DNA of 64,000 nucleotides, taken from Ctena decussata. Its lineage: Eukaryota > Mollusca > Bivalvia > Lucinida > Lucinidae. The notes below the pieces were generated by a model. That model saw only the letters and a program-made list of their open reading frames with translations, did not search any database and was not told the DNA's origin. Position numbers and translations under genes: made by a program. Position 1 is the stretch's first letter; each line of letters opens with the position of its first letter. Below are positions 44,560 through 57,322 of this stretch, piece after piece. The DNA lies in contig OZ022502.1 of assembly GCA_963989385.1 (NCBI GenBank), positions 15,921,001 to 15,985,000 on the forward strand, written 5' to 3'.

Positions 44560-45825
44560 TTCAGATAGAAGGATACTGCTCATAAATATACAGCATTCTA
44601 TGCCAGATCTGTGAGATAGTCATCCCAAAATGACTGAAAATGTTGAAAGGTATGAAAAGTAGTCCCATTTATGACACAGATGAAAATCTGGGAAGAAAAT
44701 AGTGCAGAGATAGGTTTATTTTTTAGGGCAAGCTGTAGGGCTAGAGGATTTCATGCTATGACTTTACTGGTGCTAAAAGTCCACAGTTAATGGCACTGGC
44801 TATTCAGCATAATAATGAACTGATTTTTGCAGTCTGATACTCTGTAACCTTGTTGTGAGAAATTGGATCCATAAACATGCAAAGGGATGACCCAGATTAG
44901 CCTGCTCATCCATTCAGTCTAATCAGTTTTCCCACTTTTCATCAGCTATCTGTGCATCCCAAGGATTTGTTAAGATGACAAGGTACCTGCTTCTCAGTGT
45001 GGGGGTCAGCTCTTAAGAGAAATAATTTTTTCCCCAGATTTCTTCCTTGTGGAAGCAAAGAGGAAATCTTTATAAAGTTATTACCTACAAATCAATGAAA
45101 GGTTAGTCATAGATCGTGATCAGTCATCACAGATGATCTATGTTGTTTCTATGGACACATGCTTATTTAATAACCAAAAGCCATAATTCAAAGTCACTAT
45201 TAAACTTGCTTAGCATTAAAATTTCAAGCCCTACAGCAGTACAATGTATAACAGAACATAGATTTAACTATGTTCTTAGTTTGGCATTTCACTGATAGAG
45301 AAGTCCTTACTCTCAGGTAATATTGGTGCAAGTGAGATAATATTTGTTTAGTACAAAATTCATGACCTAACATATACACACATATCCATAGTTACATACA
45401 TGAATCATAGGAATGGACTTTAGGAAAGGCTTGTATTTGCTGTTTCTGGAGAGAGGCCAAAATTTAGGCCTATGGCCTTTGTATTTGTCTGTATGGTTTG
45501 TCTGTATATGAATGTATGTGATGTCATGAAATTTGAATAAAGAAAAGGCCTAGATAATATGAACTGCATTGTCAGAAAAGCTGTCTTCAGGTATATGCCA
45601 TGCCCATTCTGATCAGACTGCACACATGCAGTTTGATCAGAATGGGCACAGTTTGCTCAGACATAAGTGGTCTTTGTCAGTCTTGTGAAGCTAATGTGGA
45701 TTACTTTGCAAGACTACTAAGATACAGCTGGCCTGGGAATGTGCTGTATGGCAGGTTTTCTTAAAAGGCTCGTGTAAGTAATTTGAAATTTCTATGTAAA
45801 CTGAGCATTGTGATATTACATTTAC
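44560..45825. other. NUS1 3' flank, no gene seen
   Basis: Contains one short hairpin (about 45600-45655, CATTCTGATCAGACTGCA and complement) and a degenerate family A-like scrap near 44880. Confidence 0.45.
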
Positions 45826-45829
45826 CATT

Positions 45830-46020
45830 TTTATAAAGGGGGAACAACTTTGGTGACTTCCTGTTTGTTTCCCTGGACTATGAAGCCCTTCCAAAATGGG
45901 ATCTTTTCTTGAAGGATTCGCTGCTAGGGGAGCTAATTCTTTGAAAAGTCGACCCCTTTTTAGAGAACCAAAATGAAAATGACAGAGTTGCTGCCCCTAA
46001 AATGTACTCATTTAACCTAA
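45830..46020. mobile_element. Family I MITE, intergenic
   Basis: GGGGGAACAACTTTGGTGAC, then CTAGGGGAGCTAATTCTTTG, then GTACTCATTTAACCT. Confidence 0.6.
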
Positions 46021-46065
46021 TAACTTAGAAAATTGATTTTCAGAAACATGCAAAATATGCCCCTC

Positions 46066-46286
46066 AACAAGACAAAAGCAGCAGAGTGGCATTTGCACCA
46101 CACAAAGCCTTGAATTAGCCTTGCCATCTGCCCAGTCTGACCAGACTCTTCACTGGGCACTTAAAGGGTAGCTAAAGGTTTACTCAGTGCAGACAACACA
46201 GACTTAGACGGGGCAGATACCCATGCTAATCTGAGTGTTCGTTGGGCACACATGCCACTTTGCTGGTTTTGTCATGTCACACCTCA
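46066..46286. mobile_element. Family A MITE, degenerate
   Basis: Recognisable by GACAAAAGCAGCAGAGTGGC at left and CCACTTTGCTGGTTTTGTCA at right; the internal arms are mutated. Confidence 0.65.
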
Positions 46287-46754
46287 TATATTTCCAAGTC
46301 ACAAAAGTTTTTCAGTTGTTATACTTAATTGAACCATGTAAGGATGATATCCAATATTTTCTTTTTGCACTGAAGCCCAAGTTTGCACTTGCATTAGAAT
46401 CAAATTCTATACAAACACATTTTCACACTGCTGTAAGGGCTTCTGCAGAAAATAAACTCACTGGGATGTTGGAGCAAACTCTATTTGTGTTCTGGTGGTG
46501 GGTTTAGGTTACTTTCAGATGTAGACTGTAGCTCTATATGTAAAAAAGGAGACAATTTTGGTGGTTGTGGCATCAACATGATCTTTGTTCCTATTCCCTG
46601 GAAATTATTTTCTGGACTAGCCCTTAGCAAAATTCATGCACAGCTTTAGAATGAAATTCAGCTCATTTGATCTATATATCATTTTTATGAATGTCTGATA
46701 TTTATATGCTTTTGTATTCTATAAGATTGTTTATTTACCTGTTTGTACCTTGGG

Positions 46755-47215
46755 AAAAAGGATACACCTCCAGGGGAGATAACTGATCTGGAGTATTTGT
46801 CTTGCCTCCCTTCTTACAGGAAGCTATTTTTAAAGGACTGAATTGGTAAACTCTTTCTTATAAGAGAAGCCAGATACTAACTCCAGGAAAAATTTGTTTC
46901 TCTCTATTGGAGTGATCTGCCATTGATTTGGGATGATTAGGTGAATGGGTACACCTCTAATGTAAGGGAAACAAGTTTTGACCTCCTGTTTGCTTCCATG
47001 GAGGATGGAGCCTGTCAAACTGGATTCTACTTGGAAAGAGTTTGGGGAGGAAATTCTTTCCTTTAAAAGTTGACCCCTATTGAAAAGGAACAGAGTTAAG
47101 AAAATGGTTGAAATTATCACTTTGTCTATGGATACACTTTTCAGGGAAACAATTCATTGAATTGTTTCCCTGAAAAGTGTATCCATAGACAAAGTGATCT
47201 CTCTGAAGTGTATCT
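46755..47215. mobile_element. Two overlapping family I MITEs
   Basis: First unit 46755-46955 with AAGGTGAA-type ends; second from about 46940, with GGAGGAAATTCTTTCCTTTA at 47046 and the perfect palindrome at 47116-47198 at its right end. Confidence 0.55.
47116..47198. repeat. Perfect 83-bp palindrome
   Basis: Two 41-nt arms with no mismatch around a single T at 47157. The arms begin ATCACTTTGTCTATGG. It lies in family I-type sequence. Confidence 0.9.
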
Positions 47216-47437
47216 GTAGCCTTAAATACAATGTACTGTAGTTAGTTAAAAGATTAGTATGTCTACAATATCCGTAAAGTTTGATTATGCTATGACATAG
47301 ATTGGTTCTGCTATGACATATATATTACCATACTGACCCAAAAAATTTGGACCCTTCAACATTTTCTGTTAAAAAAAATCCAGCTTTCAAATTTGTACCA
47401 GTACATTTGTCATGCAAGAGAAAATTTCAGAAGATGC

Positions 47438-47590
47438 AGGTCCTGATCAGACTGCTCCTTAGGACTAACTGTTGTATACATATACCTGTCAGTTTTCCCC
47501 TGGTGGGATGTAGAGTGTGTACAAGCAGTGAAGACACAGACCAGATTGATCCAAAGGAGCAGTCTGATCTTTAGGTTTACACTGTTTGCT
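47438..47590. repeat. Family C unit with expanded loop
   Basis: CCTGATCAGACTGCTCCTTA at left pairs with CAAAGGAGCAGTCTGATC at right. About 75 bp of other sequence occupies the loop. Confidence 0.55.
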
Positions 47591-47750
47591 GACATTTATG
47601 TATAACATCCCTTTATAAAACAAAATGGAAAACGTGCTCATCCGTATCTGAAAACAGGGGAGTCCATTACAGAATTGGTGGTTGTGTCTGAATATTAATA
47701 ATACATGGGTGTTTTTATATGTTTCGCGACATGACTTCAAAGCATGAATA

Positions 47751-48277
47751 CTGTAAAACACTTATATTTGGCGGTCACTTTATTTTGGCGATATTGGCGG
47801 AAAAGAAGAAAATCGCCAAATTAAAATGCCGCCAATATAAACTCATAATACTGAAAGAAGAAAAAATATTATTGAGCACATGATCCTATTTCCTCTACCA
47901 AAATATCAGAGCTAATACACATCACATATATAAGCGCAAAAGAAGATGCTTCCCAAACAACAAGAGGGAGGAAACGGAGTATGAAAATGTTACTTACCAT
48001 ACTAATTAGTATTTCAATTAAGTTTATTAAATCAGAAGGAACACAAAATCTGTTTACTTTAAACAATTAACTACCCAAACTGTAACATGATTATAATAAT
48101 AATTGCTTTTGTTTTAATCACCATGACAATATAGAGCTCAAATAAAGAGCAAAATACGACGTCAGAAGAAATATTTTGTTCTTGAGAATCACAAAACCGC
48201 CAAAATAAAAATCCGCCAAAAGGTCCATTTTTAAAAACTGCCAAATTTTGCTGCCGCCAAATATAAGTGTTTTACAG
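47751..48277. mobile_element. TA-flanked element with TTTGGCGG ends
   Basis: CTGTAAAACACTTATATTTG and complement, flanked by TA. Subterminal TTTGGCGG/CCGCCAAA words are repeated several times at each end. 527 bp, non-coding. Confidence 0.7.
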
Positions 48278-48350
48278 TATGCACATGCATGTTATATCTA
48301 AATGTATATGCTTTAAATTGTTGATTGGTGAATTGCTTGAAATCCCAAGC

Positions 48351-48530
48351 AGAGCTCCACATCAGAAAGGGAACAGAGATAATTTTCCGTACTGTTCGAT
48401 AAAAACATACATTGTGAACCCTCATTAGAACCATCTCGGCGAGATGGTTCAAATGAGGGTCATAACGTATGTTTTCATTGAGAAATAAAAAAACTTATCT
48501 CTGAATTTTGTCAGTACCTGATGCTCTGGC
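48351..48530. mobile_element. Family J MITE, intergenic
   Basis: AGAGCTCCACATCAGAAAGG ... ATGCTCTGG with hairpin GAACCATCTCGGCGAGATGG. Confidence 0.7.
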
Positions 48531-48863
48531 AAGTATGCATGCAAGTTCAAGAAGAGGTTTTGACTTCACACTTTGCATTGTAGTTTTTGGATAGTTTTCA
48601 TAGGTGCGCTTTCCTATATGTGGATAGGTCATAACCCGGCCAGTACAACAGTTCAGGAAGAACTGCTCTATCACCTCCGTAATTGGCAGGTGTTCAGCTA
48701 CTTTGATAGTTTTGATATTACTGGTTAACACATCATCAGGGGAGATATCCTGCCCATCAACAGGTCAGGCTATTGCCAAGTTATGATAACACTTGAACAT
48801 GTTAAGCTCATGTGAAATAAAACACAGTGGAGGTCTTTGAAAACCATGGAATGCAGTTGCAAA

Positions 48864-49024
48864 ATGGATGGATGACTCAATTTTACGTCCATTTCAGCAG
48901 TATTTCAGTCATAGCAGGATGATGGTTGGGTGATAATGAAAGGCTGTGTGCAATGGGTCTCCGTTTATGGTTGAAAAGATTACGCATATAGCAGGCCGAA
49001 TCCCGTACCGCTAGATCAGCATGC
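48864..49024 (-). mobile_element. tRNA-derived SINE (family 2), truncated head
   Basis: Minus-strand copy with flanking CAGTTGCAAA (48854-48863, 49025-49034). The head stops after the anticodon-arm region, so it is 5'-truncated. Confidence 0.78.
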
Positions 49025-49516
49025 CAGTTGCAAATAAAAGCACTCATACAAGCGGTGATTTACAGTTTATAATAATTTCTGAAATAATATGAATTTAATA
49101 GCATAGTTCTTATAGATTTGATAAAGAGCATAGCAAAGAGAAAATGGAATTAGTGAAGTGAAATTACAATTTTGTTGACCTATGATGATAATTCAATGCT
49201 GTATTATTGTTAAGATTAATTTTATATGAAGCTTATACTATTTACAATTGTTTGTTGTTTAAAACATGATCAGGTTTTAGTGCTAAATTATGATATAGTA
49301 CCAAGAGATACTGTTAAGAGACTTATTTTAACGAGCAGAATCATGCGATAATAGAACATACAGAATCCATGGTAGGGCTGTGACAAAGGATATATGAAAT
49401 AATCAGTGAAATAACTGATACGTAAAGTTAAGCCGTGCTGCATGAAAGATATCATAAAGCCTGTGTAGAAAGTCAATACTGCTTTCTCATAGTGATCAGT
49501 TAATAAGGAATTCATA

Positions 49517-49757
49517 TGAGCCACGACATAAGACACAAGAAATCCAACAAAGTGGTTGTGCGCCCAGCGCGGACTCCGATCAGCCTGGGCATCTGCCCAG
49601 TCTGATCAGTCTTCGTTGTCTGCATGGAGGTAGCTAAGACCCTTAGAAACCCTTTAAGTGCTTATCAAAGTCTGATCAGACTGGGAAGATGCCCAGCCTG
49701 ATCTGAGTCTGCGCTGGGTGCACAACCACTTTGTTGGTTTTCTCGTGTTGCTGCTCA
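49517..49757. mobile_element. Family A MITE, first of a close pair
   Basis: TGAGCCACGACATAAGACAC ... CTCGTGTTGCTGCTCA, flanked by TA. A second copy lies about 115 bp downstream in the same orientation. Confidence 0.8.
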
Positions 49758-49871
49758 TATCTGATGAGACATGTATGCAGGCTGATCAGTCACAGTTGCT
49801 AGTTCCTTTAAGGTACCTTTGTTTGTGACATTTTAGCCCAAAGAAGCTTTTACTGTATTTCTTTTGTACAT

Positions 49872-50101
49872 ATGACATGAGAAAGCCAACAATGTGGTTG
49901 TGCACCCTGCACAGACTCAGATCAACCTGGGCATCTGCCCAGTCTGATCAGAGTTTTGGCTGTACGCTTTAAGGGTAGCCAAGGGTCTAAGCTAGCTCCA
50001 TGCAGACAGCGATGACTCATCAGACTGGGCGGATGCCCAGGCTGATCTGAGTCTGCGCTGGGTGCACAACCACTTTGTTGGTTTTTTCGTGTTGCGGCTC
50101 A
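49872..50101. mobile_element. Family A MITE, second of a close pair
   Basis: Left terminus shortened to TGACATGAGAAAGCCAAC; right terminus TTCGTGTTGCGGCTCA. Confidence 0.75.
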
Positions 50102-51019
50102 TATCATTGTCAGTATTGCATTTATGACTCAGCTAAGTGAAAACCAAACTGCCTGGCCTTGGAGTCTGGTTAGGGCATTAAATTGTTTTTTTCTTGAGAC
50201 TGTCTCCATAAACCAAATTTCACAGTTCTGTTGTATTGTGGCAGTTTGAAGGCTGGTTTTAGCTGTGCAGGCTGGTCTTAGCTGAATCATTCTCAGATGC
50301 CATCTTTAGGGCCTTGATTTTGGTTTAAATGTGTGAACTTATACAGGACCTTAGATTGTGCTTGTTTCTCTACAAAATCTCTACTTAATGTGCATTTCTA
50401 TTTGCTCATTTAGTCATTAGTTTAACTTTCACATACACGACATCTACTTACCAAAAAATCACTTCAAACAAACTGGTAACAAAATCAAAAGGTGAAATAC
50501 AGTTGAGTTGTTGCAAGTGGGACTCAGTGAAGCAAACAACATTCACAATAGCATGTGCATACCTAACGGATCATGGATTTATTCAAACAGGGAAAGGTCA
50601 CCTCCGACTGTAAAGGCTGGTGTGTCACATCTTGCATATACTCATGGGCACCTTCTTTATTTATATTTGCAGTATAGTGTACATGAGTGTTATTAGTATT
50701 TATACCGCCCTTGCAAGAAAAACGCAAGCTTGGAAAATATTTCATAATGTTCAAGGTCTACACCATCAGATGAGGAAGGTATAAAACATACTATGGCTTG
50801 TTCTGCCTGCACATGAGATAATCTACTTGATGGGGCTGATGGATTACCTTCTCATACAGGCAGACAAGCCACAGAATGTTATGTATCCAGCTTAAGATAT
50901 GTTGGTGTTGAGGATTATGACTCCATAAAAATTTGGGCACCTAAATTAATTACAGTTGTTGTCCTAAAATGGAAGAATTTGCTTTTTACAATGCAGTAAT
51001 GTATCTAAAAGATGCAAAT

Positions 51020-51095
51020 GGAATGGCAAGCAGTGTAGACCCTGATCAGACTGCTCCTAATGGAGCAGTCTGATGTGGGTCTGCACTGTTTGATC
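51020..51095. repeat. Family C hairpin
   Basis: CAGTGTAGACCCTGATCAGA CTGCTCC loop GGAGCAGTCTGATGTGGGTC TGCACTG; intact short hairpin. Confidence 0.7.
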
Positions 51096-51499
51096 GTACC
51101 TATCAATCAATATTTATGTACTGCTTAAAAACCTATGTTGTGGCTGCTTATTAGGTACAAGATGTTTCTCATGAGGGGTCACATATGCTTTGAGAAATAA
51201 ACCTTACCCTAGAATTGTCTTCAACCAATTGGAACCTTTGTGTTAAAAAGATATTGTGTGTAGGTATAGCGAAAATGTCATAATACTGTTATGCTGATAT
51301 GATGACACTCCATGATCTTAGTATGTGTATTGTAGGCTGAGCAGGTATATGCTATCCCATAATATATCTTATATGTTGAATACAATGTTTATTGAGTCAT
51401 TAAGAATTATTTTCAGGAAAGATAATAGAAAATACTGAATTATATTGATGCTTTCATTATTTCACTCCTAAGGTACTTTCGTAAACAGCGCAAGAAAAC

Positions 51500-52290
51500 G
51501 GGAGCCCAGGTATAGGCCGTTTGCGAAAAAGTGGAGGGCAAAAAATCGATTTAATTTCATTAGTACTGAATAAATTTTTATGAAACTTTGCAGAGCTTAA
51601 TCTATTACCCATACGAACTCATGCAAGGAAACTCAGAATTTTTTGACAGTTAAAAGGAAAAATGTCAGATCAACTCCATGTTAAAATCTGTCCCTAATCT
51701 TTGAAGGTTTACGCTTGGTTAGTGCAGTTTTTGGAACAGCCAGTGTTGTAAAGACTATATTAATGTACATCCCTTATATGGACATTTACTTATATATAGG
51801 AGAAACACGTAAGAAAATCCCTTTCAAGTGACTGGCCCATTATCGCTAAAGCCTCATGTTTACCCAGTAGTGAGTGAACACATTTCAGACCACATGGTAA
51901 TTTGTGAATGAATAATAGTATTAGTATAGTAACTATAGAACAACAATGGCTGTTATACCATTATGGTTACCTCCTGTGTAAGAATGGCATAAAACTGAGA
52001 GGAAAAATGGTAATGATTAATAGAGTAACTTTTCATTCAAAGGTCAAAAAATTCTGAATTTCCTGCCATGAGTTCGTATAGGTAACAGATTATGGTATGC
52101 AAAGTTTCATGAAAATCCATACAGTATTAATGAAATTAAATCGATTTTTTGCCCTCCACTTTTTCGCAAACAGCCTATAGCTTGGCGGGTTAAGCACTTG
52201 CCTGCTTTGCTAGCAGTTGTGGTTCTATTCCATCTGGAGGCTGAAATCTTTTAAACCATAAACAGGGTTTCTTTCATTATTATTAGGTTT
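51500..52290 (+). mobile_element. Family 2 SINE split by a 0.67-kb transposon
   Basis: The SINE head GGAGCCCAGG(TA) stops at 51512 and resumes at 52178 with (TA)GCTTGGCGGGTTAAGCAC, continuing to the diverged body. The intervening DNA is a terminal-inverted-repeat element, so the A box was cut by a later insertion. Confidence 0.8.
51511..52179. mobile_element. DNA transposon, non-autonomous, long inverted ends, TA target
   Basis: Ends TAGGCCGTTTGCG / CGCAAACAGCCTA; the similarity between arms extends inward for over 100 bp, including GTGGAGGGCAAAAAATCGAT and its complement. Target TA is duplicated, confirmed by the interrupted SINE. No transposase open frame. Confidence 0.85.
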
Positions 52291-52414
52291 GAAGGAAACA
52301 GAAATCAAATCAGTCCATATTCCTTTTCACAGTGTATTTCAACCAGCTTTCATGCTGACACTTTATTACACTGGATAAATCTTGCCAGTTCATTCTTTGC
52401 AAGTCAATTTCATT

Positions 52415-52805
52415 TTTGCCACTCTTCTCAATGGAGGTCAAAACTAAATGAGCCACGACACGAGTAAACCAACAATGTGGTTGTGCGCCCAGAGCAGGCA
52501 TCCGCCAAGTCTGATCAGACTCTTCGGGAAGCGCTGAAAGGGTAGCTAATGGTCTAAGCTACTCTCATGCGGCCAGCAAAGACTCTGATCAGACTGGGCA
52601 GATGCCCAGGCTGATCTGAGTCTGTGCTGGGCGCACAACCACATTGATGGTTTTCTCGTGTCGCAGCTCAAATGTTTTCCTTCAAGCGCAGACCCATTCA
52701 GAAGGATTTGTCCTCCAGGGAAGCCGCCACAAAAAGTTGTTCCCCTTCCTGAAAATGGCAAACAAACATGGAGATTTACCCATACACCCTGACTGGTTCC
52801 CTTAT
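52415..52805. mobile_element. Family I MITE split by family A MITE
   Basis: TTTTTGCCACTCTTCTCAATGG precedes and TTCCTTCAAGCGCAGACCCA follows the family A insertion. The right arm ends ATTTACCCATACACCC. Confidence 0.65.
52449..52670. mobile_element. Family A MITE inserted in a family I element
   Basis: TGAGCCACGACACGAGTAAA ... TCTCGTGTCGCAGCTCA flanked by AA. Family I sequence continues on both sides, which establishes insertion order. Confidence 0.82.
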
Positions 52806-53016
52806 CTTGAACGAGCCATAAACATACTACCTTGTAAGTCTCCTCATCATGTTTAAATAGCATCCATAGCAAACAAGGCCCTGTTTTTACAAACTAACAA
52901 CATTGTTCGTTAATGAAACTTAAATAATTTGAAACATATTTTATGCAAAATCACTTCCTTTTTTTTTAGTTATTAAAATGTAAGGAGCTTTTGCATTGCA
53001 TCCATAGCATACAGGG

Positions 53017-53194
53017 TCCAGTTGTTCAAAATTAACGATGTTGTTAGTTAACGAGACATAAATTTCACACATATGCAAATACACTACCACTTTTTGTTGA
53101 AAAAATGTAAGGAGCTTTTGCACTGGACTAGAGGACTTATCAAATCTTTGACTAACAACTTGGTTATGCTGACGGTGCTTTGAACAACTGGGCC
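53017..53194. mobile_element. MITE with CCAGTTGTTCAAA ends
   Basis: GTCCAGTTGTTCAAAATTAA at left, GGTGCTTTGAACAACTGGGC at right, internal ACTAACAA/TTGTTAGT. A related half copy lies at about 52880-52930. Confidence 0.6.
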
Positions 53195-53212
53195 TAGATC
53201 TTTTAATTACAG

Positions 53213-53534
53213 CTGTTCAAAATACATTTACACAGATATTCAAGAATTACCAGCTATCAGTTTTATTAAAGAATGTGATACCAGTGAAGACTTGGATTTA
53301 CCTTCCAAGTCACACAGGCTCAGCACAGATGGACTCCTGTTCCTTTATGTTCATGCAAACTTGGACAGCATGAAAATGACTAACATAATACACTGCAAAC
53401 ATCTATACAATTACAGTATTTATACATTAACAAGAATTCTGTCATACTGTCTTGCCTGTCTTCCCATTGTTATAAAACATAGACAAACCACAGTTCAACA
53501 AGTTTACACTGATGATGATAACTCCCAAAAATAG
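53213..53534 (+). CDS. Candidate orphan terminal exon, unassigned
   Basis: After TTTTAATTACAG an open frame of about 107 codons includes YTDIQELPAISFIKECDTSE then DLDLPSKSHRLSTDGLL, ending DDDNSQK and TAG. The composition is protein-like, but no upstream partner exon or homology was recognised. It follows a MITE directly. It may be chance. Confidence 0.15.
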
Positions 53535-54025
53535 TAAATACGGTCAACTTTCAGTGTCTCAAAGTGGCAATTCATCAAAAACTACCGATATCACAAAGTA
53601 AATTTTCTGGTTCCAGAAAATTTGCTTTGTGATATCAGTAGTTTGAGATAGCTCAAAGAAAATTTTCTGGTTCCAGAAAATTTGCTTCGAGATATCAGAA
53701 GCTTGAGACAACAGGAGTTGAAAGGTAAATAACAATAGGAAATATGTCCAAACTATATTCTTTGATACACGAGGGTTTGAGAGATCACTGTTTGAGATAT
53801 CGAGAATTGATTGTACCTATGTCTGGCTTCTGCTCCTCACAGGCGAGACAAAAAAAAATGTAAGGCAGTACTGATGCACAGGCTTATCACAGTCTTCACT
53901 ACTCTCATGTCACATGAAACCCTTCGATTTTTGATGGCCACTAAAAGTTCTATGACAGTTCACTACTCAAAGCAGATCTATAGTTAAAACCAAACCTCTA
54001 ACAAGCAAATTCGGTGAATTTACAT

Positions 54026-55722
54026 GTATATCCCCCGCCGAAGTGGCCCTGATTTGTTTATGGTTTATTTTAAGTTACATAAAATTTCATTCACTGGTTA
54101 TTTAATTACGGTTGAGCTTGTGGATTGTAAATAAAATCAAGGGCAATAACCCTGGGATAAAAGAGGCATAAGCTGAAGCTGTTCTTAAACACTTGTCTCA
54201 GCATCACTGCACTATGATGATACATTTTAAATTCAAATTCAAGAAATTTTGTTCACCGATACCTAAGTTAAGGCTAATTTGTGGATTTTAAATCCATTCA
54301 AGGGCATTAAAGATTGTCTCCCTTGTTTATTTCATGTTTTCAGACAGAAACAAATATTTTAACGTTAGACAACATGTAAAAGTCTCATAATTAGCCATAA
54401 AAGTTTTGAGAAAATGCATGTTTATTCGATAAATGTGGAATGAAAAATAATCTTCAAATTAAAATGCAAATTACCTATTTCCTCAAGGCCTGTAAGAATA
54501 TCGATTTTGACCACGTGTCATGTAATCATGTAGAGGTATTTTTTTTATTCGTGCATGTGATTGTGATGCATGAATAAATTATTTTTGTCCAATAATGCGA
54601 TTTCAACCGCGGTCCGCGATTGTATAAAAAATTACCTTATGTTTTGTTTAAAGTAACTTTTATCAAATATTATTATCTAAACTCTATTTCAAATGTATAG
54701 TTAGACCATGTTGGCGGTATTGCATGAAATATTTCATCAAATCATTTTTGTTATTATTATAAAGGGAGTAAATCTTTAAATCATGCACTATTGGAGCTAT
54801 TATGACAAAACTGAATGTGCACTGCTGTGTCATAACAATACATAATTATTTTAAGTTTCATGAAATTCCATTTATTGGTTACTTAGTTATGACTCAATTT
54901 GTGTATTTTAAACCATTCAAGGGCAATAACTCATTGCTTACTCAAGCAATTCCAACAAAACATAAGATGCACCAATGTAATATGGTGATACATATTTAGT
55001 ATAAGTTTCATAGAATTCTATTCATTGATTACTTAGTTACAGCTAAATTTGTCAACCATAAATTGATTCAAGGGCAATAACTCATGCTCTACTGATGCCC
55101 TTCTTAGGAAATTTTATGTGCATAACCGCATTATGGTGATACATATTCAGTTTAAGTTTCATGAAGTTTTGATTATTGGTTACTTAGTTATGACTCATTT
55201 TATTAATTTTAAATCCATTAAAGGGCAATAACTCATGCACTACTGATGCACTTCTGATGAAACTTTATGTGCATAACCGTGTTATGGTGATACATATTCA
55301 GTTTAAGTTTCGTGACGTTTTGATAATTGGTTACTTAGTTATGACTCATTTTATTAATTTTAAGTCCATTAAAGGGCAATAACTCATACACTACTGATGC
55401 CCTTCTAATGAAACTTTATGTGCATAACCCTGTTATAATGATACATATTTAGTTTAAGTTTCATGAAGTTTTGATATTTGGTTACTTAGTTATGACTCAT
55501 TTTATTAATTTTAAGTCCATTAAAGGGCAATAACTCATGCACTACTGAAGCCAGTCTGATGAAACTTCACGTGCATCAGCGCGTTATAGTGATATATATT
55601 TCTTCTAAGTTTTATGAAATTCCGTGCAGTGGTTACTTAGTTATGGCTCCGGACGGACGGACAGACAGAAGGACGGACGGACATGGAGAAAACTATATCC
55701 CTCCGCCTTTGGCGGGGGATAA
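54026..55722. mobile_element. Pearl/Helitron-like element F (intergenic)
   Basis: Starts TATATCCCCCGCCGAAG; five or six 150-bp units with TTGGTTACTTAGTTATGACTC and AAGGGCAATAACTCATGC; then (GGAC)n; ends TATCCCTCCGCCTTTGGCGG GGGATA, mirroring the start. Confidence 0.68.
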
Positions 55723-55729
55723 CAACAAA

Positions 55730-56940
55730 CTAAAAGTTTAAAATATCAGGTAAAATATAGCATATCTGTATGATTGTTTCAAATATTTCTTATTGCACGA
55801 TGATGTATCCATGGGGTTGATAATGAAATTAAAAAAAAGGAAATTTTAAATCCAAATGAAGTTTTCTCAAACAAAAAAGGTTTTCTCATACAATTCAATT
55901 CAGTATTACCGTATTAATCCTAAGTAATCAGAGAGATAGGCCTGAGCAAACAGTGCAGACCCAGATCAGGATCTGCACTATTTTCCATTCTGTCTACCTT
56001 TTGAATGCAATTTGTCCAAATTTTAGAACAGTTACAGCATTTATTCAAGGTGTCCTATTTTAATATCACACACCGTATTTTTCACTTATAAGACTTTTTC
56101 CCTCCAAAAACAAACCAAAAATCTAGATCCATATTATGAAACAGATCTTGGTTTTATGTGATAGGTCTGGTTCTCACATAAGATGGATCTAGATTGTTGG
56201 ACCGAGGCTATCTTTAATGTATGGTCGATGTACCTGTTCCAGAATTCGGGGTATTCTAATAGATTATACCGCTCCTCATGTCAGGGACATCTAAACATGA
56301 CTACTTTTTGCAAACAGAAAGTTGAATTAGCATGTTTCATTATATACTAATAGACGTGTGAGAGCACATTAGTTTTGACGTCATCTATGACGTCGTCGGT
56401 GGTGACCGTGGAAGCGGCCATATTGGAAATGCTGCAATGTTTTTGGAAAGTACCCACGATAATTCACTTATGAAACGTTTTTCTGGTAACTCAAAGAGCG
56501 TTTTTCTATCTGAAAGAATTGCAAGTCTCATGAAGGCAGTTGTTTTCATTAGGATCTGCAGCTGATGCACTTTGCACACTAGTCCTTTAATGTACCCCGA
56601 AAACAAGGGCAGTTTCGGAGAGCAGATCCAGCCAATCATCTGTTTGGATTTGATCAAATATGTTAACATGGAGACATGCTGATATGAAATCCAAATATGT
56701 TAACATGGAGACATGCTGATATGAAATGTAAGTCACATATTACTTAACATATATTTTCATGTATACACAGACTATCAGTTTGTGATTTTTTGTTAATCAC
56801 ACAGTTTTATGTTGCGAGCAAATGTTAATACCTCGAAAACTGGTGCAGCTATCATAATACATATTTGAAAAATAATATGATTTGATTTATATATTTGGGA
56901 TCATTTTGGAGTGAATAGTGCCAGTCTTATAAGAATTTAG
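55730..56940. other. Flank of TUBGCP2; no confident feature
   Basis: Includes a family C scrap (55947-55983), a TCTAGATC repeat unit and an unrecognised minus-strand open frame at 56385-56669. A 40-bp direct repeat around AAATATGTTAACATGGAGAC occurs at about 56655 and 56696. Confidence 0.4.
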
Positions 56941-56941
56941 G

Positions 56942-57064
56942 CATCATCACACATCTGCTTGTCCTCTATTCTTTGAATTCTCAATACATTAGAGCCTGGA
57001 CAAAACAGTTTCTGAAATTTTGCAATTGTAAAGTTTGTTGCTGCATTTTTTGGTGCTTTCAGAG
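56942..57064 (+). repeat. Family B MITE right-half remnant
   Basis: TTTGAATTCTCAATA...CTGCATTTTTTGGTGCTTTC matches the right half of family B. It lies just downstream of the TUBGCP2 stop codon and could be part of its 3' UTR. Confidence 0.5.
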
Positions 57065-57197
57065 TACTGCATTTCTTTTTCCGGCAAGTTTATACAGCAA
57101 AACTGTCCACTCGGCAACTGATTTCATTTTGATCAAGGGAGACAAATCAATAACAATAAATAAAATGGCGATTATAGAAGTATTGTCTTTGTCAGTA

Positions 57198-57322
57198 TCA
57201 AGTTGATCCCGAGGCTGATGAACTAGATGGAGGACCTTGTCTTCTGTAGTGGACACCGGGGACATAGCGGACATTGTCTGGTCGAAGGCTGGTGAACGAG
57301 GTAGGCCAGGACCCTGTTGAAC
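57198..57322 (-). CDS. TUBGCP2: TUBGCP2 last coding exon
   Basis: After acceptor TTTCCCAG it reads STGSWPTSFTSLRPDNVRYV, PGVHYRRQGPPSSSSASGST, then TGA. The frame is dictated by the upstream exon's phase. Two other frames are also open but do not join. The tail is not conserved with vertebrates as far as can be judged. Confidence 0.78.

Noticed and set aside
56385..56669. 94-codon minus-strand frame downstream of TUBGCP2
   Set aside because: No homology recognised and no splice or polyadenylation context; probably chance or 3' flank.
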